A stretch of DNA of 64,000 nucleotides from Mesorhizobium sp. C432A (GCF_030323145.1 NZ_CP100470.1:4567001-4631000), one strand, 5' to 3'. Shown: positions 18,596 to 29,316, counted from the first letter of the stretch. Translations and numbers: made by a program. Notes: generated by a model from the sequence alone, not told the origin.

Positions 18596-18746
18596 TGGCC
18601 TCGCATTCTGACCGAGCACGATCTGACTCCGACCGAACCGAGCTTGCCTGAGGAAGCCGGTTTCGAGCGCGTGGCCGAACTTGGCGATTGGCCTGAAGAC
18701 ACTCCAATATCGTCCTCTGCAAAACGGTCGCAGAAAACGGCGCGGC

Positions 18747-19748
18747 TTAAGCAACCTTGTCGAGCAGTGGCTTGAGCGCCGGATGTATCTCCGGCGAGGC
18801 GAGTTTGATCAGCGTCAGCAGCGCGCGTTCATTGTCACGCAGCGGGCGGTCGGTGCCGATGCGATCGGCCAGCCATTTCGCCTCGCTGGCGTCGATCGTC
18901 TCGGCGCGGCGCGCGAGTGCCTCGGCGGCACGGTTCTTCGACTCCCATTCGGCCTCGATATCGCCGGGCGAACGATAGGCTTCCATGATGCCGGCCAGTC
19001 CGCCCGACACCATGCGGCTGAAGAAGCCACCAATTTCGGGCTCGGCCTGGTCCAAGAAACTGTCACGACGCAGCGCCACATCGCGCGTCGGCGCTTCGTA
19101 GCCGGCCGAACACATGACGAAATTGGCGAGCGCCTTGACGAACAGGTCGTTCCAGGACGGGTCGTTGTGGGCCGCTGCGGTCTGCTCGTTGATCTGGAAC
19201 AGCACCTCGGCCTCAACCCGTGTGATGGCGATGTTGCCGTCGCCGCCATAGGCATGGAGAATGCGGCGCAACAGATCGACCTCTGCCTTGGCGACCAGCC
19301 CGGGAACCAGCGCGCCGCCGAGCATCAGTGGTCCCTTGCCGTCGACCACCGCGTTGGCGACCTGCTCGAGCGCATAGGCGGAGAGCCGGCCGGGCGACGA
19401 TTTCGCCCTTTCCAGCACATGCACCAGCAGCTCCAGCTCGGTGAGGCTGTCGACCATGCCGTCGCGCGAGATCGTTCTGATCAGCCAGTCGGCATTGTCC
19501 TCTGAGATATAGCCGGCCGGCTTTTCCTGATGGACGATGTAGTCGGCAACCGCCTCGACGAAGAATTCAGGCCATTCCTGGCACCTGTCCGTCGCTGTCG
19601 CATCGAGCGCAAACAGTGCTTCGGCCTCGCCGCGCGTCACCACGCCGTCGGCGAACACTTCGCGACGCAGCATGACGACATCTTCCGCCGTGATGCGGTC
19701 CTTCGAGGCCAGCCCCGCCACCGGCGCGCTCCCGATCCGTTCGCCCAT
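18747..19748 (-). CDS. hypothetical protein with internal duplication
   Basis: A 333-residue acidic soluble protein without a signal peptide. Two copies of the same unit are visible. EAEALFALDATATDRCQEWP in the first half (near residue 41) matches EAEVLFQINEQTAAAHNDPS in the second (near residue 180), each followed by a related FFVEAVADYIV or LFVKALANFVM helix. Then a second sub-unit, NADWLIRTISRDG, matches EAKWLADRIGTDR. The architecture resembles a helical tandem repeat, perhaps TerB-like, but I do not recognise the family. It is convergent with the molybdenum gene and divergent from the glycine operon. Confidence 0.7.
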   Translation of the reverse strand: MGERIGSAPVAGLASKDRITAEDVVMLRREVFADGVVTRGEAEALFALDATATDRCQEWPEFFVEAVADYIVHQEKPAGYISEDNADWLIRTISRDGMVDSLTELELLVHVLERAKSSPGRLSAYALEQVANAVVDGKGPLMLGGALVPGLVAKAEVDLLRRILHAYGGDGNIAITRVEAEVLFQINEQTAAAHNDPSWNDLFVKALANFVMCSAGYEAPTRDVALRRDSFLDQAEPEIGGFFSRMVSGGLAGIMEAYRSPGDIEAEWESKNRAAEALARRAETIDASEAKWLADRIGTDRPLRDNERALLTLIKLASPEIHPALKPLLDKVA

Positions 19749-19944
19749 CTGTCAATCCCCATCCGCCGTGCCCAACGCAATTGCCGGCCAAACAATCGGC
19801 CCAGAATATCGGCATTGTCTTGAAAAACCGGCAAACGGCGTGGTTAGCGAAGACTTGTCAGGAAGATGTCGCGGGCAGGTGACAAGGTGTCGCCGACAAG
19901 CTATGGATGGCGCGTCGAGGGCTCAAGTTTTGAGTCCTACCTGT

Positions 19945-20135
19945 TTGCGGGAGAGAGCAGCGCGAGCTGTCGCCGAAGGGGAAATCGCCCGAAATCTCTC
20001 AGGCAAAAGAACCGTAGACGGGAAAGACACTCTGGAAAGTCGGGGCTTGCCCCCGCGCCGAAGGTGTAAGCGTCGCCGACAGAGTTCCGGTTGCGCGAGT
20101 CTCTCAGGCTTCAGACAGAGGGGCACGGACTGGTC
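19945..20135 (+). promoter_or_regulatory. tandem glycine riboswitch (gcvT type)
   Basis: Two consecutive glycine aptamers are recognisable by their conserved cores. The first begins GCGGGAGAGAGC at 19947 and contains GCCGAAGGGG and ATCTCTCAGGCAAAAGAACCG. The second contains GCCGAAGGTG, GAGTCTCTCAGG and the closing CAGACAGAGGGGCAC. It lies 40-220 bases upstream of gcvT and should raise expression of gcvT-gcvH-gcvP when glycine is abundant. Whether control is at transcription or translation is not obvious; the ribosome binding site is about 30 bases downstream of aptamer 2. Confidence 0.93.
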
Positions 20136-20173
20136 GCCAGCAGCGGCCGATTGCGTGCGACTCTGGAGATGAC

Positions 20174-21274
20174 ATGACGGGCGACGACACCAAACACCTA
20201 CCCCTCGAAGATCTGCACACCGCCGCCGGCGCGCGCTTTGGCGCCTTCGCCGGCTGGTCGATGCCGCTGACCTATCCGGCCGGCGTGATGAAGGAGCACC
20301 TTCACACCCGCGAACATGCCGGCCTGTTCGACATTTCGCATATGAAGCTGTTCGCGGTCAGCGGGCCGGGCGCTGCGGCACTTCTGAACCGCGCCTGCCC
20401 GCTCGATGCCGGCGCGCTCGACATTTCGCAGTCCAAATATACTTTCTTCCTCAACGAGGCCGCCGGCATCATCGACGATCTGATCGTCACCCGACTCGGC
20501 GATACCAGGTTCATGGTTGTCGCCAATGCCGGCAATGCGGTCGAGGACGAGAAGCATCTGCGCGCGCTGGCGACCGATTTCGATGTGAAAGTCGATGCGC
20601 TCGATCGCGTCTTCCTGGCGATCCAGGGACCCGAAGCCTGGGCCGCTCTGTCCCGCGCCGGCATCGAGACCGGCTCACTCTTGTTCATGCATGGCATCGA
20701 GCCGAAGCAAAACTGGTTCATGAGCCGCTCCGGCTATACCGGCGAGGACGGCTTCGAGATTGGCCTGCCGGAGGCGGATGCGCGGGCTCTGGTCGCCAAA
20801 CTGCTCGAGGACGAGCGTGTGTTGTGGATCGGCCTTGCCGCCCGCGACTCGCTGCGGTTGGAAGCCGGCCTCTGCCTGCACGGCCAGGACATCACGCCGG
20901 AGATCGATCCGGCCAGTGCCGGCCTGATGTGGGCGATCCCCAAAGATCTCCGCGCCAGCGGATCCTTCATCGGCGCTGACGCGTTGCGTTCGATCCTTGA
21001 GCGCGGACCGTCGCAAAAGCGCGTCGGCCTGAAGCCGGACGGCCGCCAGCCGGTGCGCGCCGGTGCCGCCCTGTTCGATGCCGACGGCGATCCGGCCGGC
21101 CACGTCACTTCAGGCGGCTTCGGCCCTTCGGCCGGCCATCCCGTCGCCATAGGCTACGCCACAACCGCCCTGGCCAAGCCGGGCACGAAACTCTTCGCCG
21201 ACGTTCGCGGGACGAAAATCCCGATCGATATCAGTTCCTTGCCCTTCACTCCTCATCGCTACCGCAAAGGATAA
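20174..21274 (+). CDS. gcvT: glycine cleavage system T protein (aminomethyltransferase)
   Basis: A 366-residue tetrahydrofolate-dependent aminomethyltransferase. FGAFAGWSMPLTYPAGVMKE at the N-terminus and GYTGEDGFEI in the middle are family signatures, and the C-terminal barrel has VTSGGFGPSAGHPVAIGY. It releases ammonia from the H-protein intermediate and forms methylene-THF. The start is preceded by GGAG and by the glycine riboswitch. gcvH begins six bases after the stop, so it is the first gene of a three-gene operon. Confidence 0.96.
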   Translation: MTGDDTKHLPLEDLHTAAGARFGAFAGWSMPLTYPAGVMKEHLHTREHAGLFDISHMKLFAVSGPGAAALLNRACPLDAGALDISQSKYTFFLNEAAGIIDDLIVTRLGDTRFMVVANAGNAVEDEKHLRALATDFDVKVDALDRVFLAIQGPEAWAALSRAGIETGSLLFMHGIEPKQNWFMSRSGYTGEDGFEIGLPEADARALVAKLLEDERVLWIGLAARDSLRLEAGLCLHGQDITPEIDPASAGLMWAIPKDLRASGSFIGADALRSILERGPSQKRVGLKPDGRQPVRAGAALFDADGDPAGHVTSGGFGPSAGHPVAIGYATTALAKPGTKLFADVRGTKIPIDISSLPFTPHRYRKG

Positions 21275-21280
21275 ATTCCG

Positions 21281-21649
21281 ATGGCAAAAACCTATTTCAC
21301 ACAAGATCACGAATGGCTGAGCGTCGAGGGAGGCATCGCCACCGTCGGGATAACCGACTATGCGCAGGAACAGCTTGGCGATCTCGTCTTCGTCGAACTG
21401 CCTCAAATCGGCACCAAACTCAGTAAGGGCGACACCGCCGTGGTCGTCGAATCCGTCAAGGCGGCATCCGATGTTTATGCGCCGGTTGATGGCGAGATCA
21501 CCGACGCCAACGGCGCGCTGTCCTCGGACCCGTCGCTGGTCAACTCCGCTGCGACCGGCGACGGCTGGCTGTGGAAGATGAAGCTCGCCGACGAAGGCCA
21601 ACTCGCAGGCCTCATGAATGAGGCCGCCTACAAAGCCCATATCGGTTGA
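21281..21649 (+). CDS. gcvH: glycine cleavage system H protein
   Basis: A 122-residue lipoyl carrier. The lipoylated lysine is K60 in [11 protein letters not shown], and the fold is closed by the DGWLWKMKL segment. It shuttles the aminomethyl group between the P, T and L proteins. It lies between gcvT and gcvP, with the gcvP start 18 bases after its stop. Confidence 0.96.
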   Translation: MAKTYFTQDHEWLSVEGGIATVGITDYAQEQLGDLVFVELPQIGTKLSKGDTAVVVESVKAASDVYAPVDGEITDANGALSSDPSLVNSAATGDGWLWKMKLADEGQLAGLMNEAAYKAHIG

Positions 21650-21666
21650 CATCAGGACCTATTGCC

Positions 21667-24477
21667 ATGAGCGCAGCACTTACCCCCTTCTCGGCCCGCC
21701 ACATCGGTCCTGATGTAAACGACGTCAGAGCCATGCTTGCCGTGATCGGCGTTCCCTCCGTCGAGACGCTGATCAGCCAGGCCGTGCCGCAGTCGATCCG
21801 CCTCGATCTGCCGCTAGCCCTTCCCGCGCCGGCGAGCGAAGCCGAAGCGCTGGCCGAATTGTCGGCGATCATGGCAAAAAACAGGGTGCTGAAGAGCTTC
21901 ATCGGCGCCGGCTATCACGGCGTCCATGTGCCGCCGGTCATCCAGCGCAACCTGTTCGAGAACCCGGCCTGGTACACCGCCTATACGCCCTACCAGGCCG
22001 AGATCAGCCAGGGCCGCCTGGAAATGCTGTTCAACTTCCAGACCTTGGTCACCGAATTGACCGGCCTGCCGGTGGCTTCGGCCTCCCTGCTCGACGAAGC
22101 GACGGCGGTGGCCGAAGCGGTCGGCATCGCGCTGCGCCATCACCGCGACAAGCGCACCAAGGTGGCGCTGGCCGGCACGCCGCATCCGCAGACGCTGGAC
22201 GTCGTGCGCACCCGGGCCGAGCCGCTCGGCATCGAGATCGATGGCGAGACCATCGACGACAACACCGCCGCCCTGCTGGTCTCCTGGCCGGACACGTTTG
22301 GCGTCTATGGCGACCACAAGGCGGCGATCGAGAAGGCTCGCGCCACCGGCGCCGTGGTCGTCTTCATCGCCGATCCGCTTGCGCTCACGCTGACCGAAGC
22401 GCCGGCCAGGCTTGGCGCCGACATCGCCGTCGGCCCGATGCAGCGCTTTGGCGTGCCGATGGGCTTTGGCGGCCCGCACGCCGCCTATTGCGCCGTCTCC
22501 GACAAGCTGACCCGGCTGATGCCCGGCCGCCTCGTCGGCCAGTCGATCGACAGCAAGGGCCGTCCCGGCTATCGCCTCGCCCTGCAGACGCGCGAACAGC
22601 ATATCCGCCGCGACAAGGCGACCTCCAACATCTGCACCGCGCAGGCGCTGCTTGCCAACATGGCGACCGCATACGCGATCTGGCACGGGCCTACTGGTTT
22701 GCAGGCGATCGCAGCCCGAATTCATGAGCTCGCCAACGGCCTCGCAGCAGGCCTGAAAACCGCTGGTGTTTCCGTGCTCGGCTCAAGCCGTTTCGACACG
22801 GTGACGGCCGAAGTGAAGGGCAAGGCAGCTTCGATCGCCGCTGCCGCTGAAAAAGGTGGCCGGCTGCTGCGCGTCATCGATGCCGACCGCATCAGCATCG
22901 CCTTCGACGAAACCTCGACCGAGGCGGATCTCGAGGCTATCGCCGCCCTGTTCGGCGCCAAGTCCGGCGCTACTGAGGCCGGCGCGATGCCCGGCAAGCC
23001 GCGCGGCAAGGAGTTTCTGACCCAGCCGGTTTTCCGCGAAAACCACTCCGAGACCGACATGATGCGCCTGCTGCGCAGGCTAGCCGACAAGGATTTGGCG
23101 CTCGACCGCACCATGATCCCGTTGGGCTCCTGCACCATGAAGCTCAACGCGGCGGCCGAAATGATGCCGGTCAGCTGGCCTGTTGTCGCCAACCTCCATC
23201 CCTTCGCGCCGGCCAGCCATTCGGCCGGCTATCGCGCCATGGTCGGCGAGCTGGAAGGCTGGCTGGCGGAGATCACCGGCTTCGACGCCGTCAGCCTGCA
23301 GCCCAATGCCGGCAGCCAAGGCGAATATGCCGGCCTGCTCGCCATCCGCGCCTATCACCGTTCGCGTGGCGAAGGCCATCGCACCATCTGCCTGATCCCC
23401 CAGTCCGCGCATGGCACCAATCCGGCGAGTGCGGCGATGGCCGGCATGAGCGTCGTCGTCGTGCGTTGCCTGGAGGACGGCAATATCGACATGGACGATA
23501 TGCGGGCCAAGGCCAACGAGCATTCGAAGAATCTCGCAGCCCTGATGTTCACCTATCCCTCGACGCACGGCGTCTACGAGGAAGGCGCGCGCCACCTGTG
23601 CGCTCTCATTCACGAGCATGGCGGCCAGGTCTATTTCGACGGCGCCAACCTTAACGCCCTGGTTGCTTTGGCGCGGCCCGCCGATATCGGCGCCGATGTC
23701 TGCCACATGAACCTGCACAAGACCTTCTGCATCCCGCATGGCGGCGGCGGTCCGGGCGTCGGTCCGATCGGCGTCAGGGCGCATCTGAAACCCTATCTGC
23801 CGGGTCATGTCACCGAAGGTTCGGCGCATGCCGTGTCCGCTGCCCCGTTCGGCAGCGCTTCCATCCTGCCGATCACCTGGATGTACATCCGCATGATGGG
23901 CGCCGCCGGCCTGAAGCAGGCGACGGAGACGGCGATCATCTCGGCCAATTATGTGGCGACGCGGCTCGCGCCGCACTTCCCGCTTCTCTACAAGGGCAGG
24001 CACGATCGCATCGCGCATGAATGCATCCTCGACACGCGCGTCCTCAAGGAGAGCGCCGGCATCAGCGTCGATGATATCGCCAAGCGGCTGATCGACTACG
24101 GCTTTCACGCGCCGACCATGTCGTTCCCTGTCGCCGGCACGCTGATGGTCGAGCCCACAGAGTCCGAGCCCAAGCGCGAACTCGACCGGTTCTGCGAGGC
24201 GATGATTGCCATCGCCGGCGAGGCAGCGAAAGTGGCGAAGGGCGAATGGCCGCTCGAGGACAACCCGCTGGTCAATGCCCCGCACACGGCGGCCGAAACC
24301 CTTGCCGGCCAGTGGACTCACCCCTATTCGCGGCTGGAAGCGGCCTACCCCGCTGGCGATGTCGATACGGCGGCCAAATACTGGCCGCCGGTCTCGCGCA
24401 TCGACAATGTCGCCGGCGACCGCAACCTCGTCTGCTCCTGCCCGCCGTTGTCGGAATATCTCGGCGCCGCCGAATAA
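21667..24477 (+). CDS. gcvP: glycine dehydrogenase (decarboxylating), single-chain P protein
   Basis: A 936-residue single-polypeptide P protein with both the N-terminal and C-terminal halves. The pyridoxal-phosphate lysine is K685 in [17 protein letters not shown], and the glycine-rich cofactor segment is [14 protein letters not shown]. It decarboxylates glycine and loads the aminomethyl group on lipoyl-GcvH. The start at 21667 begins [15 protein letters not shown]; a start seven codons upstream would overlap gcvH. The gene is intact and full length. Confidence 0.97.
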   Translation: MSAALTPFSARHIGPDVNDVRAMLAVIGVPSVETLISQAVPQSIRLDLPLALPAPASEAEALAELSAIMAKNRVLKSFIGAGYHGVHVPPVIQRNLFENPAWYTAYTPYQAEISQGRLEMLFNFQTLVTELTGLPVASASLLDEATAVAEAVGIALRHHRDKRTKVALAGTPHPQTLDVVRTRAEPLGIEIDGETIDDNTAALLVSWPDTFGVYGDHKAAIEKARATGAVVVFIADPLALTLTEAPARLGADIAVGPMQRFGVPMGFGGPHAAYCAVSDKLTRLMPGRLVGQSIDSKGRPGYRLALQTREQHIRRDKATSNICTAQALLANMATAYAIWHGPTGLQAIAARIHELANGLAAGLKTAGVSVLGSSRFDTVTAEVKGKAASIAAAAEKGGRLLRVIDADRISIAFDETSTEADLEAIAALFGAKSGATEAGAMPGKPRGKEFLTQPVFRENHSETDMMRLLRRLADKDLALDRTMIPLGSCTMKLNAAAEMMPVSWPVVANLHPFAPASHSAGYRAMVGELEGWLAEITGFDAVSLQPNAGSQGEYAGLLAIRAYHRSRGEGHRTICLIPQSAHGTNPASAAMAGMSVVVVRCLEDGNIDMDDMRAKANEHSKNLAALMFTYPSTHGVYEEGARHLCALIHEHGGQVYFDGANLNALVALARPADIGADVCHMNLHKTFCIPHGGGGPGVGPIGVRAHLKPYLPGHVTEGSAHAVSAAPFGSASILPITWMYIRMMGAAGLKQATETAIISANYVATRLAPHFPLLYKGRHDRIAHECILDTRVLKESAGISVDDIAKRLIDYGFHAPTMSFPVAGTLMVEPTESEPKRELDRFCEAMIAIAGEAAKVAKGEWPLEDNPLVNAPHTAAETLAGQWTHPYSRLEAAYPAGDVDTAAKYWPPVSRIDNVAGDRNLVCSCPPLSEYLGAAE

Positions 24478-24489
24478 CACTCTGGCCTG

Positions 24490-25652
24490 TCAGGCTGAAC
24501 GCAAGGCCGGTCCGTCGGCCTTGCCGTTGAGGACAAGCACGCGATTTCGCCCGTCGTTCTTGGCCGCGTAGAGCGCCCGGTCGGCCTCGGCCAGCACTTC
24601 ATCCAGGCTGCTGCCGTCTTCCTTGCCAAAGCCAATGCCGCCGCTGACGCTGCTGCGCAACGGCCCGCGCGGCGTCGGCACCACTTCCGTGCCGAAGGCG
24701 ACGCCGATCCTGCTGGCGAGATCGTAGGCCTTGTCTTCGGTCATCCGAGACATGACCACGCGAACTCCTCGCCGCCCAGCCGGAAGGCGTCGACGCCAAC
24801 CCTGTCATACTTCTTGATGACTGCGGCGAAACGGCAAAGCACCCGGTCGCCGACGGGATGGCCATAGATGTCGTTGGTCCGCTTGAAGTGGTCGAGGTCG
24901 AACATGGCGACCGACATGAACGGGCCGAAGACGCGCTCGCCATAAAGCGAGTTCAAAGCCCGCCGGTTCATGAGACCGGTCAACGGGTCGGTCAAGGTCT
25001 CGGCCTTCAGTTCGATCTGTGCCTGCAGATGATGCAGCGACAGCGTCAGCGCGCCGAGCGCCGTCATGCAGGCGACTGCCACGACCGAATTCAACCGCTC
25101 GGCCCAATTGTCGGGTGCGACGCCGAGCACCCACTGGCCCTTGACCAGAAGCACGGCGCCGCAGAGCCCGAAGGATACGCCGCAGACGCCGCTTAGCGCC
25201 GAAACGACCAGCAGAATGCCGCGATCCTGACTGCCCTTGATCCAGAACATCACCCCGATCGAGGCGAGCAGCACTGTTACCGTCGTATAGGTGAGGATGA
25301 AGCCGACACCATCGAAACCGAGATAGGTCACGCCGGCGCAGACAGCCATCGCAAGCATGGCCGGCAGGACAGCGCGGCTGTAATTTCGCACACCAAGATA
25401 TTGCATGGCCGAAAGTGAAAGCGCCAGGAAACCGAGGCTGAGCAGCGCCAGCGCCGCCTGGCAAAGCAAGGGACTGGGCTCCCTCGTGTAGCGCCAGAAG
25501 ACGATGACGTGGGCGACAAGGACGAGAATGCCGCACGCCACCGTCAGCACGAAGCGTGCACGCGGCGCCGTGAACCAGATCACAAACATGGTGACGCTCA
25601 GGCATGTGCCCGACAGCGCGGCCGCCAGCAATAGCGAACTGAAATCCAGCAT
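24490..25652 (-). pseudogene. diguanylate cyclase with frameshift inside the GGDEF domain
   Basis: The reading frame starts MLDFSSLLLAAALSG at 25652. It encodes about six transmembrane helices followed by a GGDEF domain: DPLTGLMNRRALNS, FDLDHFKRTNDIYGHPVGD and the active site RLGGEEFA. Directly after GGEEFA the frame shifts near 24755-24761, and the rest of the domain (VSGGIGFGKED, EADRALYAAKNDGRNRV) continues in another frame to 24490. Adding one base restores a continuous family match. The inhibitory RxxD site is absent (RVGV in its place). It is either a pseudogene or a sequencing error. Confidence 0.85.
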
Positions 25653-25813
25653 GGATGAGCGGCAACCTTTGGGATCTTCGATTTGTGGCGCATCATAGGC
25701 ATGCAACCGGCCGGAGATACCGTTTTCGGCCGGTTTTCAAAGCAACCTGCCGACAGGGTTTACAAAGCGTCGACTGCCGTCCCGCGAAGCTCGGCACGCG
25801 AGTGTCCCTAGTC

Positions 25814-26284
25814 TCAGCCCTTGTTGAGCAGCGCCAGATTGGCGTTGATCACGCTCGGGTCGGCCATGCCGGCCCTTGCTTCCATGAGCAGCGCTCTCGC
25901 CTTGTTCTTGTTGCCGCGCAGCAGCTGCGAATAGCCCATATTGTTGACAATCTGCGGCTTGCGCCCGGCAACCTTCAAAAGCTGGTCGTAGGCGCGGTCG
26001 GCGAAGTCGAAGCGGCCGAGTTCGTCATAGGAGGCGGCAAGCCCCATCCATCCCTCGGCACTGTCGGCCTTCAGTTCCACGGCCTTGCGGAAATGCTGTT
26101 CGGCAAGGCCGTAATTGGCCTCGCGGAACTGCGCCTTGCCTTGCGCAAGGTCGGAGGTGCTGACGTCTTTTGCCACCGGTTGGATCGATGTGGTCTTGGT
26201 TTTGTCGACGTTGTCGGTCGTGCAGCCGCCGACCATCAAGACGGCCGCTAGCGCGGCCATTACCGTGAAACTTCTGTGACGCAT
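25814..26284 (-). CDS. TPR lipoprotein, TadD-like pilus assembly protein
   Basis: A 156-residue lipoprotein with signal peptide and lipobox VGGC at about residue 21. Tetratricopeptide repeats follow (AEQHFRKAVELKADSAEGW, ADRAYDQLLKVAGR, NKNKARALLMEARAG). In tad loci a TPR lipoprotein, TadD, is thought to help secretin assembly. Its location downstream of tadC on the same strand, separated by one unrelated gene, supports that role. It is shorter than most TadD proteins. Confidence 0.75.
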   Translation of the reverse strand: MRHRSFTVMAALAAVLMVGGCTTDNVDKTKTTSIQPVAKDVSTSDLAQGKAQFREANYGLAEQHFRKAVELKADSAEGWMGLAASYDELGRFDFADRAYDQLLKVAGRKPQIVNNMGYSQLLRGNKNKARALLMEARAGMADPSVINANLALLNKG

Positions 26285-26417
26285 GCCCCTGGCCCCAATC
26301 GCCCGATTTACCGGGTCGTTCTCTGAGGAAGCAGACTACAACAGGGCGATTAAACTTCAGTGCTGAAACGCCCCTAAAATTTGGTTTCGGGCACACCAGC
26401 CATTAACCAGCCGAGGG

Positions 26418-27248
26418 CTAGTCCGGCTCCATCGACTTGAGCCCCGCCGGAAACTGATACCGGCTGCCGTCATAGCGCAGCCGGTAGGTTCGTTTCATGG
26501 ACCTTCCGGGATGGGACTGGCACTCGCCATTCTTGTCGACAGACGGATTGTCGGTGTCCAACCGCTCGAACACTGTGATGTCGTGATAGCCGTGATGTCT
26601 CGCCGGGCTCATCGCCAGGCTGACCCGGCTGGATTGAAAGGATCCTGCGCAATTGGTGTCGCCTTCGCCGCCAAAGCCGGCCACGATGATGCCGTCGAGC
26701 ACCAGGCGCAGATCACCGCCGTCAAGGGCATAGAGCCGCAGGTCGGTTTCGCTGAAGGGATTGGGCCGCGAATGGCTCGCCATTTGGATGCGCAGGCCAA
26801 AGCCGGTGACACCGGGCGCCAGGCCATAGCGGCCGGTATCGAATTCGACCTTGTTGATGGCGATGGCATCATCGGTCATCAGCCCGGGCTGGAGCAGGCG
26901 CTGGCGCACCTGCCGGGTCTTCCTGTCGACGACCAGAAGGTCGACATCGCCGACATGCCCGTCGTCGCTGGATTGGCTGCTGTCGATGAGCGGCACCGCG
27001 ACCAGCAACAGATCGTCATGGGCAGGCCATATCTTGCAGACGAGGCCAAACGGCGTATCCGGGAGCGTCACGGCGATGCTGGTATGGGGTTCGAGCGTGA
27101 ACGAGGCGCCGTCTGCGCTCTTTTGGGCCCTGGGATAGGCCTGTTGCACCAGGGCGGCAGCATCGCCGCAATCGTCGGCCGCGGCCGAGGCCGGCGACAG
27201 ACTGGTGGCGGCCAGGCCGAGGAAAGCGGTGCACAAGACTATTCGCAT
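26418..27248 (-). CDS. exported protein of unknown function
   Basis: A 276-residue protein. The start at 27248 gives MRIVLCTAFLGLAATSLSPASA, a Sec signal peptide; a start five codons earlier is possible. The mature protein has an early DDCGDAAALVQ segment and a central region with VDLLVVDRKTRQVRQRLLQP, which resembles a beta-propeller or lipocalin-like strand pattern, and ends with SRYQFPAGL. No family was recognised. It lies between tadC and the TadD-like lipoprotein on the same strand. Confidence 0.65.
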   Translation of the reverse strand: MRIVLCTAFLGLAATSLSPASAAADDCGDAAALVQQAYPRAQKSADGASFTLEPHTSIAVTLPDTPFGLVCKIWPAHDDLLLVAVPLIDSSQSSDDGHVGDVDLLVVDRKTRQVRQRLLQPGLMTDDAIAINKVEFDTGRYGLAPGVTGFGLRIQMASHSRPNPFSETDLRLYALDGGDLRLVLDGIIVAGFGGEGDTNCAGSFQSSRVSLAMSPARHHGYHDITVFERLDTDNPSVDKNGECQSHPGRSMKRTYRLRYDGSRYQFPAGLKSMEPD

Positions 27249-27379
27249 GGACGGCTCACTCATTTTGCTTTGCGGATTTTGCCGAAGGAGAGCGACCGAA
27301 CCGGCCGGGTTTCGACATCCAGATGAAGCGTAGTTGGAGTGAGTAACCGCAAGAAGCCGCCGGGCAATCCCCTAGGTAT

Positions 27380-28345
27380 CTACTGAACCGCCGTCATTTT
27401 GACGATGATCGGGATGACGGCGATCATCAGCACCACCGGCAGGATGCACACCACCACCGGCACCGACATCTTGGCCGGCAAGGCATGTGCCTTCTCCTCG
27501 GCCAGCGACATGCGCTTGTGGCGCATTTCGTCGGAGAACACGCGCAGCGCCCCGGCAAGGCTGGTGCCGAGTTCCTTCGACTGCTGCAAAAGCGTGGCGA
27601 AGGAGCGCACCTCGTCCAAGCTGAGGCGGTCGGCAAGCGCCTTCAAGGCATCGTCGAGGCTGCGGCCGGCCCTGAGTTCCAGCGACACCAGCTGCAGGTT
27701 TTGGCTCAGCGACGGATAGGTCTTGGCCAGTTCCTTCGAGACCCGCTCGATGCCTGCCTCCATGCTCATGCCCGCATCGGAGCAGACGATCATCAAATCC
27801 ATGAAGTCGGGAAAGCCGTTGCGGTATTCGCGCATCTTTTCCCGCACCTTCTGGCTGAGCACCAGGCCGGGCACGAAATAGCCGGCGGCTCCCGACAGGA
27901 TGATGAAGGTCCAGCGGCTGGTCGCGGTGGAATCGGCGCTGCCCATCCAATGGTTGACCAGGAACGCGCCGATCGTTGCGCCCACCAGGCAGGCGAAGCG
28001 GATCAGGAAGAATGTGCCGATCGCGCGCGGCTCCATATAGCCCGCCTGGATCAGCTTCATACGCAACCGGGCGACATTTTCCGGATCGCTCTTGGCGTAG
28101 AATTCCTGCGCCCGCTTCACCGCCTTCTCGCGCACGACGCTCTGGTTCTTCTTCGGCGCCGCCTCGGCCTGTTGGGGAGTCTTGCTGTCGTCGATCTTGA
28201 GCCGGCGCTTGAGATCGTTGCGGTCGCCTTTGGCTACCACGAGCGGCCATGCCACCGCGCTGCCACCCAACACCAGCAGCAGCGCGGCTACCGGCATCAG
28301 CGACGTCGGCGCCAGCGATGCAAGAAACTGGATCATCTGCTCCAT
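27380..28345 (-). CDS. tadC: Tad pilus inner-membrane protein TadC
   Basis: A 321-residue type II secretion F-domain protein. It has an N-terminal helix, two helices around residues 120-170, the F domain with GFPDFMDLMIVCSDAGMSME and a C-terminal helix. With TadB it forms the inner-membrane platform of the Flp pilus machine. It starts one base after the tadB stop. The C-terminus VVVCILPVVLMIAVIPIIVK is typical. Confidence 0.92.
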   Translation of the reverse strand: MEQMIQFLASLAPTSLMPVAALLLVLGGSAVAWPLVVAKGDRNDLKRRLKIDDSKTPQQAEAAPKKNQSVVREKAVKRAQEFYAKSDPENVARLRMKLIQAGYMEPRAIGTFFLIRFACLVGATIGAFLVNHWMGSADSTATSRWTFIILSGAAGYFVPGLVLSQKVREKMREYRNGFPDFMDLMIVCSDAGMSMEAGIERVSKELAKTYPSLSQNLQLVSLELRAGRSLDDALKALADRLSLDEVRSFATLLQQSKELGTSLAGALRVFSDEMRHKRMSLAEEKAHALPAKMSVPVVVCILPVVLMIAVIPIIVKMTAVQ

Positions 28346-28346
28346 C

Positions 28347-29312
28347 TCAGAACCGGAAGTTCGACATCTTGAACATGATGATGTTGCCCAGCATCAGCCA
28401 TGTCACGGAACCGCCCAGCAGATACCACGTCTTCGGTACATCCCAGACGCTCTGATAGAATTGCGGCATCATCACCATAATGGTGGCGAACAGCAGTGCC
28501 GGCACCGCCGTCAGGATATAGGCCGACATACGACCCTCAGTCGAAATGGCGCGCACCTTGCGGCGCAGCTTGCCGCGTTCGCGGATCGTCGTCGACAGCC
28601 CGTCGAGGATCTCGCGCAGATTGCCGCCCGAACTCGTCTGGATGGAAACCGCGGTGACGAACAGCGGCAGATCCTCCTGGCCGACGCGGTCGAACAGTGA
28701 ATTCAGCGCAGAAACCAGGTCGGAACCATAAGTCACCTCGTCGGAGATAACGCCGAATTCGGTGCCGATCGGATCGGACATCTCGCGCGACACCATCGAG
28801 ATCGCCACCGGAACCGGATGCCCGGCCTTCAAGCCGCGCGTGATCAATTCCAGCGCCTCCGGCAACTGCACGCCGAAACGCTTCACCCGCCGGGCACGCT
28901 TGGAACGCAGCACAATCACCGGCAGCAGCGCTGTCAGCACCACAAACAGCAAAATGGCGAGCAACAGCGGCAGGCCGTACCAGAGCGCGACGAGCATCAT
29001 GGCCAGCGCCACGCCCGTCGTCATCGTCAGGAATTTCGGCAACGGCATCACCATGCCAGACTGCGTGCGCAGCGCGCGAAAACGGTCGGGCGAGAAGAAT
29101 GACGTGCCGGAATCGAGGCCGCGTTCCTTGCGCAGCTGAATCAGCACCTGTTCCTGGCTGATCTTGTTTTCCTGCAGCCTCATGCGCCGGTTGATGGCCA
29201 GGCGCTTGTCGCTGCGGCCGGCATAGAGCAGATAGCAGCCTTCGGCGATCATGATGCCGGTCAGCGCTGCCGCGGCATAAACGACATAGATCGGGCTGAA
29301 ATTCTCGAACAC
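28347..29312 (-). CDS. tadB: Tad pilus inner-membrane protein TadB
   Basis: The second F-domain platform protein. A GTG start at 29312 is preferred: AGGAG lies seven bases upstream, inside the last codons of cpaF, and it gives 321 residues beginning at FENFSPIYVV. A start at 29363 would overlap cpaF by about 47 bases. The F domain is seen as QLPEALELITRGLKAGHPVP. Hydrophobic helices sit at the N-terminus, centre and C-terminus. Translation is probably coupled to cpaF. Confidence 0.9.
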   Translation of the reverse strand: MFENFSPIYVVYAAAALTGIMIAEGCYLLYAGRSDKRLAINRRMRLQENKISQEQVLIQLRKERGLDSGTSFFSPDRFRALRTQSGMVMPLPKFLTMTTGVALAMMLVALWYGLPLLLAILLFVVLTALLPVIVLRSKRARRVKRFGVQLPEALELITRGLKAGHPVPVAISMVSREMSDPIGTEFGVISDEVTYGSDLVSALNSLFDRVGQEDLPLFVTAVSIQTSSGGNLREILDGLSTTIRERGKLRRKVRAISTEGRMSAYILTAVPALLFATIMVMMPQFYQSVWDVPKTWYLLGGSVTWLMLGNIIMFKMSNFRF

Positions 29313-29316
29313 CCGG

